Source of the DNA: Vitrella brassicaformis
Taxonomy: Eukaryota > Sar > Vitrellaceae
NCBI GenBank assembly: GCA_001179505.1
Contig: CDMY01000477.1
Coordinates: 170,150-234,149, forward strand
Direction of reading: 5' to 3'
DNA length: 64,000 nt
Positions 12,401 through 22,914 of the stretch are shown here, piece after piece (position 1 is the first letter of the stretch; every line of letters begins with the position of its first letter). The position numbers and the translations under genes are program-made. A model generated the notes under the pieces. That model was not told the DNA's origin. It did not search any database and saw only the letters and a program-made list of their open reading frames with translations.

Positions 12401-12529
12401 TGCTCCGCTGCCACTCTCTTGGTGTTATTGCCTTCGCGGGTTCGATTCACAGAAAGAACTGCTTGCTTAGCTCGCTGACGCGAAGCTCGCAGGAAGTGCG
12501 GGGAAAGAGGGAAGAAACGGCGAAAAGCG
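12401..12529. promoter_or_regulatory. shared head-to-head spacer of TFIIIC-like gene and PEX5
   Basis: Only 129 bases separate the two start codons, so both promoters and both 5' leaders must lie here or overlap the coding regions. No TATA-like element stands out. This is inferred from the layout only. Confidence 0.4.
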
Positions 12530-15500
12530 ATGAGGAATTTGGTGTCAGGATCTCAGGGGTGTGCCCCTTCTGACGTGACGGCCCGCGGAGCCACCGCACA
12601 GCGGAACCCGCTGATGCGCTTTGCTCACGCTGTGATGCATGACCCTCTCAGGACACAGCAGGTGGGGCACAACCATACGCATGAGCCGCTCATGCCTCAA
12701 GATTCATGTGTTTGCCTCTGTGTGTGTGTGTGTGTTTTGTTTAAATCTTTGTGTTGTCTGTCTGTCAGATTCGCGAGGGGTACCATCGCCACCCTCTCTC
12801 GTCAGGAGGCAAGCTTGCCTCCCCCGAGGATGTCCACCCATCGGCTGTCGACGAGTTCAAGCAGCCACAGCAGCACACACCACCCGAGGCGCTCGATGCG
12901 GCGTGGAACGATGCGTCCACCTACAGGCACCCACCGCCATACCCCCTGCCCCACGCACACGCCCATGCGCCGCCAATCGGTCTGCCGATGCATCAGCAGC
13001 TGGAGGGGCTGGTGAGAGCGCAGCAGCATGGCCCTGGTGCGGTGAACGAGCTGGATTTCTTCTCGGCGTACCAGCAGCAGCAGCAGCGGCAGATGCGGGA
13101 GGATGTGGGGGCATCACGGCCGAGCGACGCGCCCGCACCGAGTGTGCAGCAGGAGTAAGTGGGCAGGCAGGCAGGCAGGCAGTGTGACTGATTAACCGTC
13201 TTGTCGGTCATCGTGTTGGTCAATCGTTGACTCATTCATTCACTGGTTCATCCAGGTCTGTTTGGGCGACTGAGTTCCTGTCAATGCCTCCCCCGACAGC
13301 CGCAGCCACAGCCACAGCCACCACAGCGACAGCGACAGCCCCTTCTGTCCCCTCCTCCCAGCTGCACGCAGCCCCGCCAGCCATGTTCTCAGATGTCTGG
13401 CGGGACCCCACACATGTCTGGAGGGATCCCGCACTCATACCACCGCCACCATATACGCGTCAGCAGCACCCACCGCAGCAACAGCAGCCTCCTGTGGCTG
13501 CCACAAGGGCTGCCGATGAGCAGCAGGTGGCTGCGCAGAGTGACGATACCGACCAGCTGGGTCTGGACAGGGTGGGCTGGGGCAAAGCAAAGCAACGGGC
13601 GGCGATCGATCCAATCCCTTCGCACTGATGTCTGTGTGTGTGTGTGTGTGGTGCTGTTTGTTTGTGACGCAGGAGCGTGCGCGTCAGTTGGTGGAGCGGC
13701 TGCGAGCCACTGGGGAGGAGCGGTTCGCACAGTCCAAGTTCGTCAGCTTTGTGGACAAAGTGGCCAAGGGCGACATCAACTTCAGACAAAACAAGGCAGG
13801 CCGACCACCAACACAATCCAATCCAATCCACCAACACGCTTACTGGTGTGTGAAATCAAATCAGGTTGTTGACCGAGAGGGCCGGGAGGTGGACTGGGAC
13901 GAGCTGTACGCCTCACAGCCGTCACCACACCACCAACAGCCGCTGGAAGAGTCCCTCAACGACGCATGGGACAACGCACTCAACGAGGTACGCACCATGT
14001 GACTCAGCCTGTCGCCAATGCATTCCATTCATTTCTCCTCATTGTGTGTGTGTGGTGTGTTGTTTCAGTTTGTGGCCAAGGGTCCGGAGGAGATGCAGCA
14101 GATGTGGCGGGAGCTGGTGCAGGCCAACGAGGACGGCACCGCGGCCGACGGCGACACCAGGCAGGAGGCGCAAAAACTCGAGGACTTTTTCGAAAAGACA
14201 TGGCAGAGCTTCAAGCCGCCCGAGGATATGGGTCAGTCAGTGAGTCACTGACCAGCAAACACATTATGGGCATTCATTGTTGCTGTGCCCTTGCTGTGTC
14301 AGAGTCGCTGTGGCGGGAGGTGGAGGCGAAAGAGGCCTCCCCCGAGCAGCCACAGTACCAGTTCCAGCCCAACAACCCCTACACCAACATGCCGTCCCCC
14401 CTGCAGCTGGCGCAGGAGCACCTGCAGGCGGGCCGCACCGATGAGGCCATACTGGCGTTGGAGGGTGAGGTCTCTCAGAACCCCGAGAGCAGCGAGGGCT
14501 GGCGGCTGCTGGGTCAGCTGCACGCCGAGAACGACCAGGACGTGGAGGCCATCTACTGCCTCAAGAAGGGACACGAGGTCGACCCCTATAACCTCGACAG
14601 CCTCCTGGCATTGGGGGTGTCGTGCACTAACGAGTTGGATGCGCCGCAGGCACTCAGGTCAACAGACAGACAGACAGACAGACAAATTGGGAGGCGTCTG
14701 TACCCAGCTATCTATCCATTGTGCGTGTGGGGGGCGTGTGTGGTTCTGCGGTTGGTGATGCGATGCAGTCACCTGAAGACATGGCTGGCAAATCACGAGG
14801 AGTTCCAGAGCCTTGACGGCGTCACGGTAAGCACCAGAAGCACCCACACTCCCAGCCACCAACCCATCCACTCATGTGTGTGTTGTGCTTGACTGATCAG
14901 GCCCCCACGCCCCCGCTGAGCGATTTTCTTGCTGTCAAGCAGCAGGTGGCCTCCCTCTTCACGCGTGCGGCGGCCATGAGTTCAGTCGTCAACAGCCCCG
15001 CCCTCACCGATGTGCACGTGGCTTTGGGGGTCGTCCACACCATCGACCGCAACTTCGAGGCCGCCATCCACCACTTCGCTGAGGCACTCAAGGCCAGGTC
15101 AGACAGACAGCTGAGCACCCCAATGGATGGATGGTATAGTTGTCATTGGATGGATGGATGGATTTAGGCCGAAGGACTACTCTCTGTGGAACAAACTGGG
15201 TGCGACTTTGGCGAATTCGGGCCACTCCGAGGCCTCCTTGGCAGCGTACCACCAGGCGCTTGCGCTGAAGCCCAACTACACCCGGGGCTGGTCCAACCTG
15301 GCCATCGCACACGCCAACCTCGGTGGGCTTGATACACACAGCCATGCCATGGAGACAGGGGAAGGAACGATGAGATGAGTGTGTGTATCTCTCGGGTCGG
15401 GTGTGTGTCAGATCACTATGAGGATGCGATTCGGTTTTACTTGACGGCGCTGTCGCTCAACGGGAAGGCCAAGCACATATGGCACTACATTCACACCGCT

Positions 15501-15832
15501 CTCCTGCACCAAGGTCCGTCAGTTTGACAGCGCAGCGGGGGGAGAGAACTTGTGGTTGTCCCATGCATGTCATCCTTTAGGTCGTTATGACCTGCTGACG
15601 GCTGTCGAGCAGCAGAGCGTCCCAGCCCTTGCCACACACTTCCCCGTAAGCAGTGACACAAACGCGTCAATCACACCACACACACAGGCCAACAGCAGCA
15701 ACGTGTGTGGTTGTGTGTCGTTGCTGCCAGGGTGTGGTGAGTCGTGATGCGCTGCCGCCTCCCTCCTCCGAGCCGCCAGAGGACAGCAAGCTGGTGCTCT
15801 CGCGCATATACGCCTCACTGGCACACGGATAA
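12530..15832 (+). CDS. PEX5: PEX5, peroxisomal targeting signal 1 receptor
   Basis: Thirteen exons join in frame to about 758 residues. The N-terminus (RNLVSGSQGCAPSD, then NPLMRFAHAVM) matches PEX5, with the conserved Cys at residue 11 that is ubiquitinated for recycling. Pentapeptides of W-x3-F/Y type are WATEF (residues 176-180) and WDELY (330-334), which bind PEX14/PEX13. Gln/Pro-rich linkers lie between. The C-terminal half is a TPR domain: YQFQPNNPY, LLGQLHAENDQDVEAIYCL, DYSLWNKLGATLANSG and NYTRGWSNLAIAHANL follow the known PEX5 order and form the PTS1-binding pocket. Exons: 12530-12661, 12769-13154, 13256-13571, 13673-13795, 13865-13987, 14069-14231, 14303-14657, 14769-14826, 14901-15097, 15168-15322, 15412-15513, 15581-15645, 15731-15832. 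The intron after 13795 has a GC donor or is retained, as it is 69 bases and open. Confidence 0.93.
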
Positions 15833-16015
15833 TGAGACGACACTTGCGCATTTCTTCCATGTCCATCTGTGGTTCGGTTGGTCGGTAATCGCAATTTTTT
15901 CGTGCTGTATGGTGCGTGCGTGAGGGTTTTTCAGAGGCAGGCGGACCGTCAGATGGTTCGTTCGTGTGCGCCTATTGCTGATGCCGTTCGTTGAGGGTGT
16001 GTGTTGCGTGAGTGT
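15833..16015. other. intergenic spacer
   Basis: Short spacer after the PEX5 stop codon. No feature seen. Confidence 0.4.
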
Positions 16016-16923
16016 TCATAGCCATGACGCGGACACGTACGTTCCAAACGAGTCCGTCGAATAAGTCTCACTCACAGCAGTCTTCTGCATTGCCACCCAA
16101 GTGTTGCCAGCACCCATCAGCAAGGGACAGGCATGGCTAGGAGCCTGCCAACCATGCCCGAGCCTGCCTGACAGGTCTGCCCTGCTGTCGTTTTTCTTGG
16201 CAATGTCGATGAACGGCTGCAACTCGAGTGCTTCGATTTGCAGCCATTCATTGACATGGCCAAGAAGAACGACAGCAGGTGGGTATGTGGATGACGCCAC
16301 ACACACAGCAGGCACAGCAGACCAAGCAAGGAGTTCAAACCACCAAGTGACACAGCAGACAGTGCCGGGGCGGTCAAAGCGAGGCAACACACACACACAC
16401 ACACACACAGGAAAAAGCCGAATCTGCTCGGTCTGTCACACACGCCTCCATACTTGCGAGGTCAGCAATCGTTGCTGCCTGGCTTGCTCCCCCGCACCAC
16501 GCACAAAGTGACCGACACACGTGCACACACACAGGGGAGTGTGTGTGTCACACAGCCTTAGTCGAGTCAGTCGTCAAAATGAAAAATCTGTTTCGCATAT
16601 TCGCACACAGACACGTAGGTACGTACGCACAGCAATAAGGCCAATTAAGGTATGCAGAGGTCGGCGGCTGTGTGGGTGTGTGGGTGTGTGGGTATGTGGG
16701 CGAGAGGCGCGCTGCCTGCCTCTCGTATGGAAGGGCAACCGACAGGCATGTGTGTGGGTGTGTGTGTCTGTGTCTACCTACGTGTGTGCTGCGGCCTGCC
16801 GGAGGGCCTCGCCGCTGACGCACTTCTGTAGGTGTCACTCACGATAGGCAGCCAGATCAGTGGGGAGTGATCCGTACCAGATGTGAGCGACTCCAAGAGT
16901 ACGTCACCGGAGGGGCCCTCCTG
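16016..16923 (-). other. possible gene fragment around an imperfect palindrome
   Basis: On the minus strand an open frame from 16408 to 16016 contains VVLLGHVNEWLQIEALE and LQPFIDIAKKNDSRADL, which read like protein and not like microsatellite. A separate stretch, about 16923 to 16842, reads as an exon (EGPSGDVLLESLTSGTDHSP) ending in IWLPI before a GTGAGT donor. No ATG-to-stop model joins them, and no family is recognised. An inverted repeat at 16182-16278 lies inside (separate entry). It could be a gene remnant. Confidence 0.25.
16182..16278. repeat. imperfect inverted repeat, about 41-base arms
   Basis: The left arm is about 16182-16222 and the right arm about 16237-16278, with a roughly 14-base centre. 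The arms match at about 37 of 41 positions. Both arms encode LQPFIDMAKKNDSR or LQPFIDIAKKNDSR when read away from the centre on opposite strands, so this looks like an inverted duplication of a coding fragment. Confidence 0.75.
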
Positions 16924-17260
16924 TGTGTGGCTGTGACCTCTGTCTGGATGGAAAATCGATCGAGGCAGACAAGGCAGACAGACAGGCAGTAGTGGGAAGC
17001 CTTACTTACGGTAGCGGACTATCGACAGGAAAAAACCCTCTCTCTCACATAATATGCCCAGACTCAACGAACGGCCAAAAACACCCGACATGTTTGCCCA
17101 CCTACCCCTCCCCCTCCTTCCTCTCCCTCTCCGCTCGCTGGTAAGGACACTCGTCCTTTCGGTATAGCACACGCAAAAAACACACGAACGCACGCACAGT
17201 CACGCAATGAAGTCAACGCACTTGTCTCTGGGCCATGCCATCCCTGTCAGTCAGGGTCAG
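16924..17260. other. intergenic spacer
   Basis: Microsatellite pieces and a C/T-rich stretch near 17101-17140. No gene seen. Confidence 0.4.
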
Positions 17261-17671
17261 TCAGAACATGGGTATGGCCCATGCCGAGTTGCAGTTGAGC
17301 AGGCCGCCGGCGAAGAAGGCCACGATGAAGGACAGCACCAGTCCGGACGCTGATGGAGTCTGGGAGGACGGATGGGGCATGGAGATCTGGCAAGGCTGGA
17401 TCTCTGCGGGAGCTGGTGGCGGAGATGACACAGCCTGAAACCCCACCAGCAACGCAAGACACAGATTCACACACACGGATGGCAAGATCTGTGCATCGAG
17501 ATCGTGATGCCTCCTCACCTTTTCTGCGTCAGAATCGTCTCCTGCCGTCCGCTTGGTCATGACGTCTCGGATAGTGAGCTCGACGGTGAGGACGAGCAGC
17601 GCGGTGGCCAGAAGGATGATGGCGCAGTGGCTGGCGATAAACAAGACCCGCACATGAGGCTTGCTGGTCAT
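17261..17671 (-). CDS. small protein with two membrane helices, unknown
   Basis: Two exons, 17671-17519 and 17434-17261, join in phase 0 to 108 residues. Helix one (VLFIASHCAIILLATALLVL) is near the N-terminus. An acidic and Pro-rich loop follows, then helix two (GLVLSFIVAFFAGGLL) and a short tail ending IPMF. The donor is GTGAGG and the acceptor TTTCAG. No family is recognised. The size and layout resemble many organelle or endomembrane accessory proteins, but that gives no function. Confidence 0.6.
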   Translation of the reverse strand: MTSKPHVRVLFIASHCAIILLATALLVLTVELTIRDVMTKRTAGDDSDAEKVRRHHDLDAQILPSVCVNLCLALLVGFQAVSSPPPAPAEIQPCQISMPHPSSQTPSASGLVLSFIVAFFAGGLLNCNSAWAIPMF

Positions 17672-17926
17672 AGGGGGGAGGGAGGCAGGGAGAGAGGGAG
17701 TGGGAGAAGGGAACGGCAGCAAGGAACGGCAGCGAACGAAAAGGAAAGAAAGAGTCTTGAAAGATGCGCTGCCGATCACTGCCGTCCACCTCCCTGCGCT
17801 CGGCTCGCTCCGCCTCGAAACCCCTGACCCCAAACCCTGGACCCTAGTGCTTTCTGGCCGGAGGGGATTTCACTCATCGCGAATGTCAAGCACTTCCCGT
17901 CCACCATCCGAAACAGACCTCCCTTC

Positions 17927-18316
17927 CTACCCCGTCCTTCTGTTTGTCATGTCTGTGGTGTGTACAACTAGATGAGTGCATGTGTTCTGAGCATACTTGA
18001 GCATCGCTTCGTGCACGGATACTCTCTTGCCGTCGGCCAGCGGAGTGTTCGTCACAACCAATGGATACGGCTGAGTCTCTGAGTCTGACTTCGCCGCCGA
18101 CCACTTCCGCCAGCCGAATGTCTCTGCCTCTCGGGCCCAAGCAAGACACACCATGTGAGAAGAGACATCAGCTTGAGGATCACAGACATGGATATAAAAT
18201 GCAGGCAGCGATGGCTCTCCGAACCACCACGCGTAGCTGAAGGGCGTGTTTCTCGATGTGCTCTTCAACTCGCGCTTGCACTGATAGCACCAAATCTCTC
18301 GCAGCAGGCTGTCCAC
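17927..18316 (-). CDS. unrecognised coding-like frame, possible 3' part of a gene
   Basis: The minus frame holds a Trp- and Cys-containing stretch (REIWCYQCKRELKS, YAWWFGEPSLPAFYIHVCD, WAREAETFGWRKW) that looks like protein. No start or stop is secure. It lies downstream of the protein-kinase gene and is preceded at 18324-18351 by a 28-base copy of a kinase exon end plus donor, so it may belong to a second, partly duplicated copy of that gene. I do not recognise a domain. Confidence 0.3.
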   Translation of the reverse strand: MDSLLREIWCYQCKRELKSTSRNTPFSYAWWFGEPSLPAFYIHVCDPQADVSSHMVCLAWAREAETFGWRKWSAAKSDSETQPYPLVVTNTPLADGKRVSVHEAMLKYAQNTCTHLVVHTTDMTNRRTG

Positions 18317-18548
18317 TTGCGAACACCATCATCACGTACCTCAAGCCTTTCCACGCATGTCGTGTCTATCACCGACGGGCAAGTTCATCAGTGCCTGGCA
18401 GGCCAACACCACCAAACCTGCGCGTACAAAACAAAGATCATGAACAAATGCGGCTGCGGTTGTGGCTGCGTACTCTTGGGTCTTCCGGCGGCAGGCGTCC
18501 TGTGCGCTCGACTGGACCCCTCTTGTTGTCCGGCGTCCACCGAATGGA

Positions 18549-21154
18549 TCAGGATGTTGCTGAGTTGGATCTGAGGATGTTGGCCGGCAGGCCCGTCAGC
18601 TTGATGCCCGACGCATCAAAGCGAGAGCCGAGGCTTTGGATGTACCAGTCGCGACCGTTGAGCCGCGTCGCTGCCTGGGCGCACGCATCCTCGAGGCTCC
18701 CTGTTTGACTGTTGTACTCGGTCGAGTATTTGCCTCGCGTAAGGTCGTCATCGGGGGCGGTCAAAACACTGCACGCAGCCCACACACGTGAATGCAGACA
18801 TCCACGCAGCCTTTGTCTATGAAAGAATTTGTGTGTGCTCAGCTCACCGGCACGATGATGTCTCTGACCGACTTTGGCCACCAGTTTGGCAAAAGTGGAG
18901 TTCCGCCTTGCATGATGGTGTCGCCTATAAAACGATCACTCCGAGACTCCGGCCACACCGTCCCTCCGAATATTTCAATGAGGCAGCACCCTGGATGACA
19001 TTCAATCACAATACATGGCTGATGTGGGAGCTCGTCTATGAATGGCCCGTGCTCTTGAGCACTAACCGAGAGACCAGATATCCACCGCGTCGCTGAGTGG
19101 CTGATGGGCGAGGGCCTCTCTAAGCTGGTACCGCCGCCAGCGTCCTCTAGTTCCACATAGCCGTCCCGCTGACACCACAAATAATGTAGCACCCGACACA
19201 CATACAAGGAGACATACATGAAATGTCCAGTACTGCAGCTGGCACCATCATCACGTACCTCAAGCCTTTCGCATGTCCCTAGGTCAGCCAACTTGAGCTC
19301 GAGATCAGCCCGACGTATTAGAACGTTCTAATAACAGGCAGGTAGGCAGGCAGGCAGCCAGGCATCTTTCTAGTTGACAGGAAGCTTTTTGTTTGTACTC
19401 ACCTGCGGCTTGACGTCTCTGTGTATGAAACCGCAGGCATGCACATGGCCCACTGCACCAACCTGCGTACACCAAACAACACGCCATTGAATGGCATCAA
19501 TATCTGTGTCATACCAGCTGCTCTGCCCAAGTGAGTCTTTGTTGAGCCGTCGGCCGTTCTCGCAGGCAACTCGACAGGACATCTGTAAGAAGACATCTCC
19601 GTGCACAAGACTACAGCAACTGTTCTTTCATCTGCTGTCTTTCTAGCTGACCCCCTTCAATGAGCTCCAACACGATGCAGTGGTGGGGAATCCTCGCGTT
19701 GGCCTCCCTTGCTTCTCGATTGCCCCTGTGCCGGCAGACTCCATGACATTGCAGGATGGACTGGTGTTGAATATAACTACACAGAGCCACCAAGGGCCAA
19801 CACACCGAAACACACAAGAGTCACTTGGTCTTGCGGCCTTCTCGTGGACACGTATGTCAACACACTTGCCTGTACGCTCTGACTTCTCGCTCGAAGTTCA
19901 ATACCTCCCATCTTGACGGCCTCATCCCTGCAGGCAGCCAACAAGATAATGTGATCAAGCCATGCTGAGATACGCCGCTTCCCACCTGTCTGCAGTGACA
20001 GCAACATCGACTTGATGGCGACCCGCGTCTGGCCCAGCCGTCCCTCTTCCACCTGTATCACACATTCGATTCCACACCATGACAAGGACATCGACTCACC
20101 ACACATTCGATTCCACACATTCGATCACACATTCGTCTCACCAAGCCGAAGGTCCCACTCCCCAGGGCTGGCCGTCTATCCTCCCAGTCCAAATCTGCAC
20201 ACACCAGGAAAGGGACACACAGAAGAAGGGACACACACAATGAACACGGAGACATCAATTTCTGCTGGCATACAAGTCTGTCTTACCGCTGAAGTCGATT
20301 CGTTCCAAGAAGATCGGCCCCTGTCCGGCTGATGGCCCTCTGCGGCGGCCATGGTTGCTTGGGCTCGCGGCCCGCCGCAGCAGCAACGCCGTGGGATCCA
20401 GGTCCTGCCAGACTTCTTCTTCGAAGTCGTCATTGACTTCCTGGTCCATTGGCAGCTCAATGATGGCTTGCCGGCGCTGTACAATCCACCTACGCAGCGC
20501 CTCGATGGCGTCCCGGACAAGTTCTGCCGGGGCCGGGGCGAGCGGGGTGGGTAGGGGTGGGAGCGGTGCAGCCTGATCCTCGGGTGGGTAGGGTGGAGGG
20601 TGCAGGTGGTGGTGCTGTGGCTGCTGTGGCTGCTGTGGCTGCTGTGGCTGCTGTGGCTGCTGTGGCTGCTGTGGCTGCTGTGGCTGCTGCTGATTCCGGC
20701 GTTGCTGCTCCAGTGTGTCGGCATGGTTCTGGCTGTGAGGCGGTGGTTGCTGTGCGATGGGCGGCGGGGCAATGGGTGCAGGTGGTGCCTCTTGGTGGAT
20801 GTCCATCTCCTGCTCTCGCTCGTCAGACGGCGGCGCAGCCAGTGGCGGGGGCATCATGAGAATGGCCTGTGCAGCGGGCTGCAGCTGCTGCAGCTGAGCC
20901 ATGTCACGGTCCCGCAGGGCGGCGAGGTATCTGGCGAGGGACCCGATGTGGTCGGCGTGCCTGGCGGGCTCCGCGCCCAGCACGTCGAGGGCGTCGGACA
21001 CCCGGCGCATCTCCTCTTGCTCCTCGGCGGTGCGCTCCTGTTGTGGTGGGGGTGGTGGCTCCTGCTGCTGCTCTTGGTGGTCGGTTGGAAGGCGGTTCTC
21101 ATCGTCGTTCTGCAGCTGATGTGGTGCCTCTTGATGCTGCTGCTGCGCCGCCAT
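18549..21154 (-). CDS. protein kinase with long Gln/Pro-rich N-terminus
   Basis: Exon 1, 21154-20287, starts MAAQQQ and encodes about 289 residues rich in Gln and Pro, including a nine-base repeat giving QPQ units near 20618-20690. The kinase domain follows over short exons with matching phases: 20194-20142 (LGSGTFGL, glycine loop), 20052-19986 (TRVAIK, ATP Lys), 19927-19870 (FEREVRAY, helix C Glu), 19776-19652 (HHCIVLELIEGG), 19582-19515, 19462-19403 (FIHRDVKPQ, catalytic loop) and 19327-19259 (NVLI, then LKLADLG, metal-binding Asp in DLG for DFG). Subdomain VIII looks altered (RGRWRRYQLREA) before AVDIWS, and CCLIEIFGG follows. The exon after 19870 uses a GC donor. Junctions below 19259 and the 3' end are not secure. 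Kinase group is not assigned. Confidence 0.65.
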
Positions 21155-21724
21155 GCTGGTATCCTCGCCTCTCACGGGCTGCTCCTCTTGCTGCTGCTGG
21201 TCTCGCTTGTCCTCTAGTACGGCCACAGGAAGAGGGGCAGCTCTGCTTGACGCTCCTGCCCCTGCTGCCGCTCCTGCTGCTGCTGATGCTCGCCCGTGCC
21301 ATTCGGTAAATGGGTTGCCGGTTCTGGTGCAGGTGCCTCATCCACCTCCACCTCCCTGGAGCCCGCTCCCTCTCCCTGTCCGCCTCCCTCCCTCTCGATC
21401 TCCATCTCATGGGCGTGCTGCTGTTCCTCCTGCTGGAATGCGACAGGGAATGAGGGACACAAAACCGATTAAATAGATCGACATCGGCAGTTTACGGCGG
21501 CCACGTTTGCTGACAGACAAGAGACAGAGACAGCAAGGAGGAGATGAATCGAGGAGCCAATTCATCAGCTAATGTCTTACCGAGCGAGCAATATGCATTC
21601 ACAACTTCCCAAACAAGGCTGCTGCCCAGGGGCGTTTGGTGCGTGGAGGGTCAGTGGTCTGTCTCGCCTTCGCATTCTGTCCCCTCAGCAGCAACCGGCC
21701 GCTCGCAACACCCAAAGGGGCAAG
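21155..21724. other. possible upstream exon of the kinase and spacer
   Basis: On the minus strand, about 21435-21220 reads as a Gln/Glu-rich, repeat-like stretch after a plausible acceptor (CATTCCAG). Its frame ends in a TAG at 21214-21216 and does not join the kinase start in frame, so I cannot decide between a 5' exon and 5' untranslated sequence. Confidence 0.3.
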
Positions 21725-22560
21725 TCAAGAACTGGAGCGAGCTGGCATGGACGAGAGCTCGGAAAGATGGTCATCGCAAAGTACAAAGACGTTCGCCCTG
21801 GGCAGACGATAATTGGGGCCTGAAGCAAAGGCAGATGGACATATTCTGCAGCCCTCACCCTTCACGTCTAGTGTATTACCTCCGTCTGCGAGAGGTGCGT
21901 GGTCCCATGCCCCATCACCATCGGTTGGGACAAACTCTAGGCCCTGAATGCATCAATCGCGTGCGTCGATATCCCGTGAGCCTTCATTGCAGCGTGCCAT
22001 CAGAGAGAAGATACACGCCCGCTTGTGGGCTCTGACGAACAGGGCTCTGACGAACAGGGCAGAGAGAGAGGTCCACTGTGTGGCTGATATCGCTTGCTCA
22101 CTGTTGGCGTATACACTTACCGCTGCCGTCCGTCATTACGAGCTGTGTTACAGCCTTTATATGCGGCATACAGTAACCATACAGAAAGCAGCCAGCTGCT
22201 ACTTGGATTGCCCGTGAGTCAGTTGCACTTACCTCTTGGTCTATGTGAATATACCAGAGGTCAGGGACGACAGTTGAGCATGGACGGCCATTCACCATCT
22301 CGTTCTTGGTGGTGGCAGTGGCTGCAGGCCATCCCGACACGTAAAACAGGTGGACGCCGGGCCTCAAGATGTGCAGCTGGTGGATGGCGGCCAGGGCGAC
22401 TGAAACGGCTTGCTTGCGGCAGGGGGAAGGGTGTTGTCAAGCTTTCCGCAGGTGTGGCTCTGGATCAAGCGGTGCCCTTGCCACTGGTCTCCCGACTCGC
22501 TTTGGCCGAGTTGAGCTCCTTCAGGTTCGCGGCGGCGGCAAGGAGCGACCAGTAAGCCTA
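21725..22560 (-). CDS. candidate spliced gene, unrecognised
   Basis: Three minus-strand exons join in consistent phase: one ending near 22242 (AVSVALAAIHQLHILRPG through DLWYIHIDQE, donor GTAAGT), 21943-21880 (GLEFVPTDGDGAWDH) and 21819-21725 (PNYRLPRANVFVLCDDHLSE, stop). An earlier piece near 22560 (YWSLLAAAANLKELNSAK) may be another exon. The AxxALAAIHQLH and RANVFVLCDD pieces faintly resemble the region around a kinase catalytic loop without HRD. That is only an impression, and a degenerate copy of the neighbouring kinase is possible. No start codon assigned. Confidence 0.35.
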
Positions 22561-22914
22561 GTTCCTTGTGATATTCGGCCAGCTTGTAGAGAGCATGATA
22601 GAGATAGCAAGGGGGGGTTGACGCGGGGAGCAGAAAGCGCAACAAATCTGCGGTCAAGACACGATTTAGGGTTTGCGGGGTTTGTCGTGTCTCACGTCGA
22701 GAAATCGCTCTTGGAAACCAAATACACAGCAGGAGGGTGGCTGATAGGGCACGGCGAGCAAAGGAAGGACTTGGACCAATGACACATTTATGGGTGTACG
22801 TGTATTCGAGTGCGACCGCCTCTCTGCATTTCGCGATGGTAGAGAGTTTGTCATGTATGGATCCATCCATCCCCAATGGCGTCCATCTCACAATGAAATG
22901 TCTCAAGCAACGAA

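Noticed and set aside
17815-17850. CCCTGACCCCAAACCCTGG, telomere-like
   Set aside because: Only a few irregular units with no tandem array; probably chance in a C-rich stretch.
22098-22367. minus frame continuing past 22242 as one exon
   Set aside because: GTAAGT at the end of HIDQE is a strong donor and the following sequence loses protein character.
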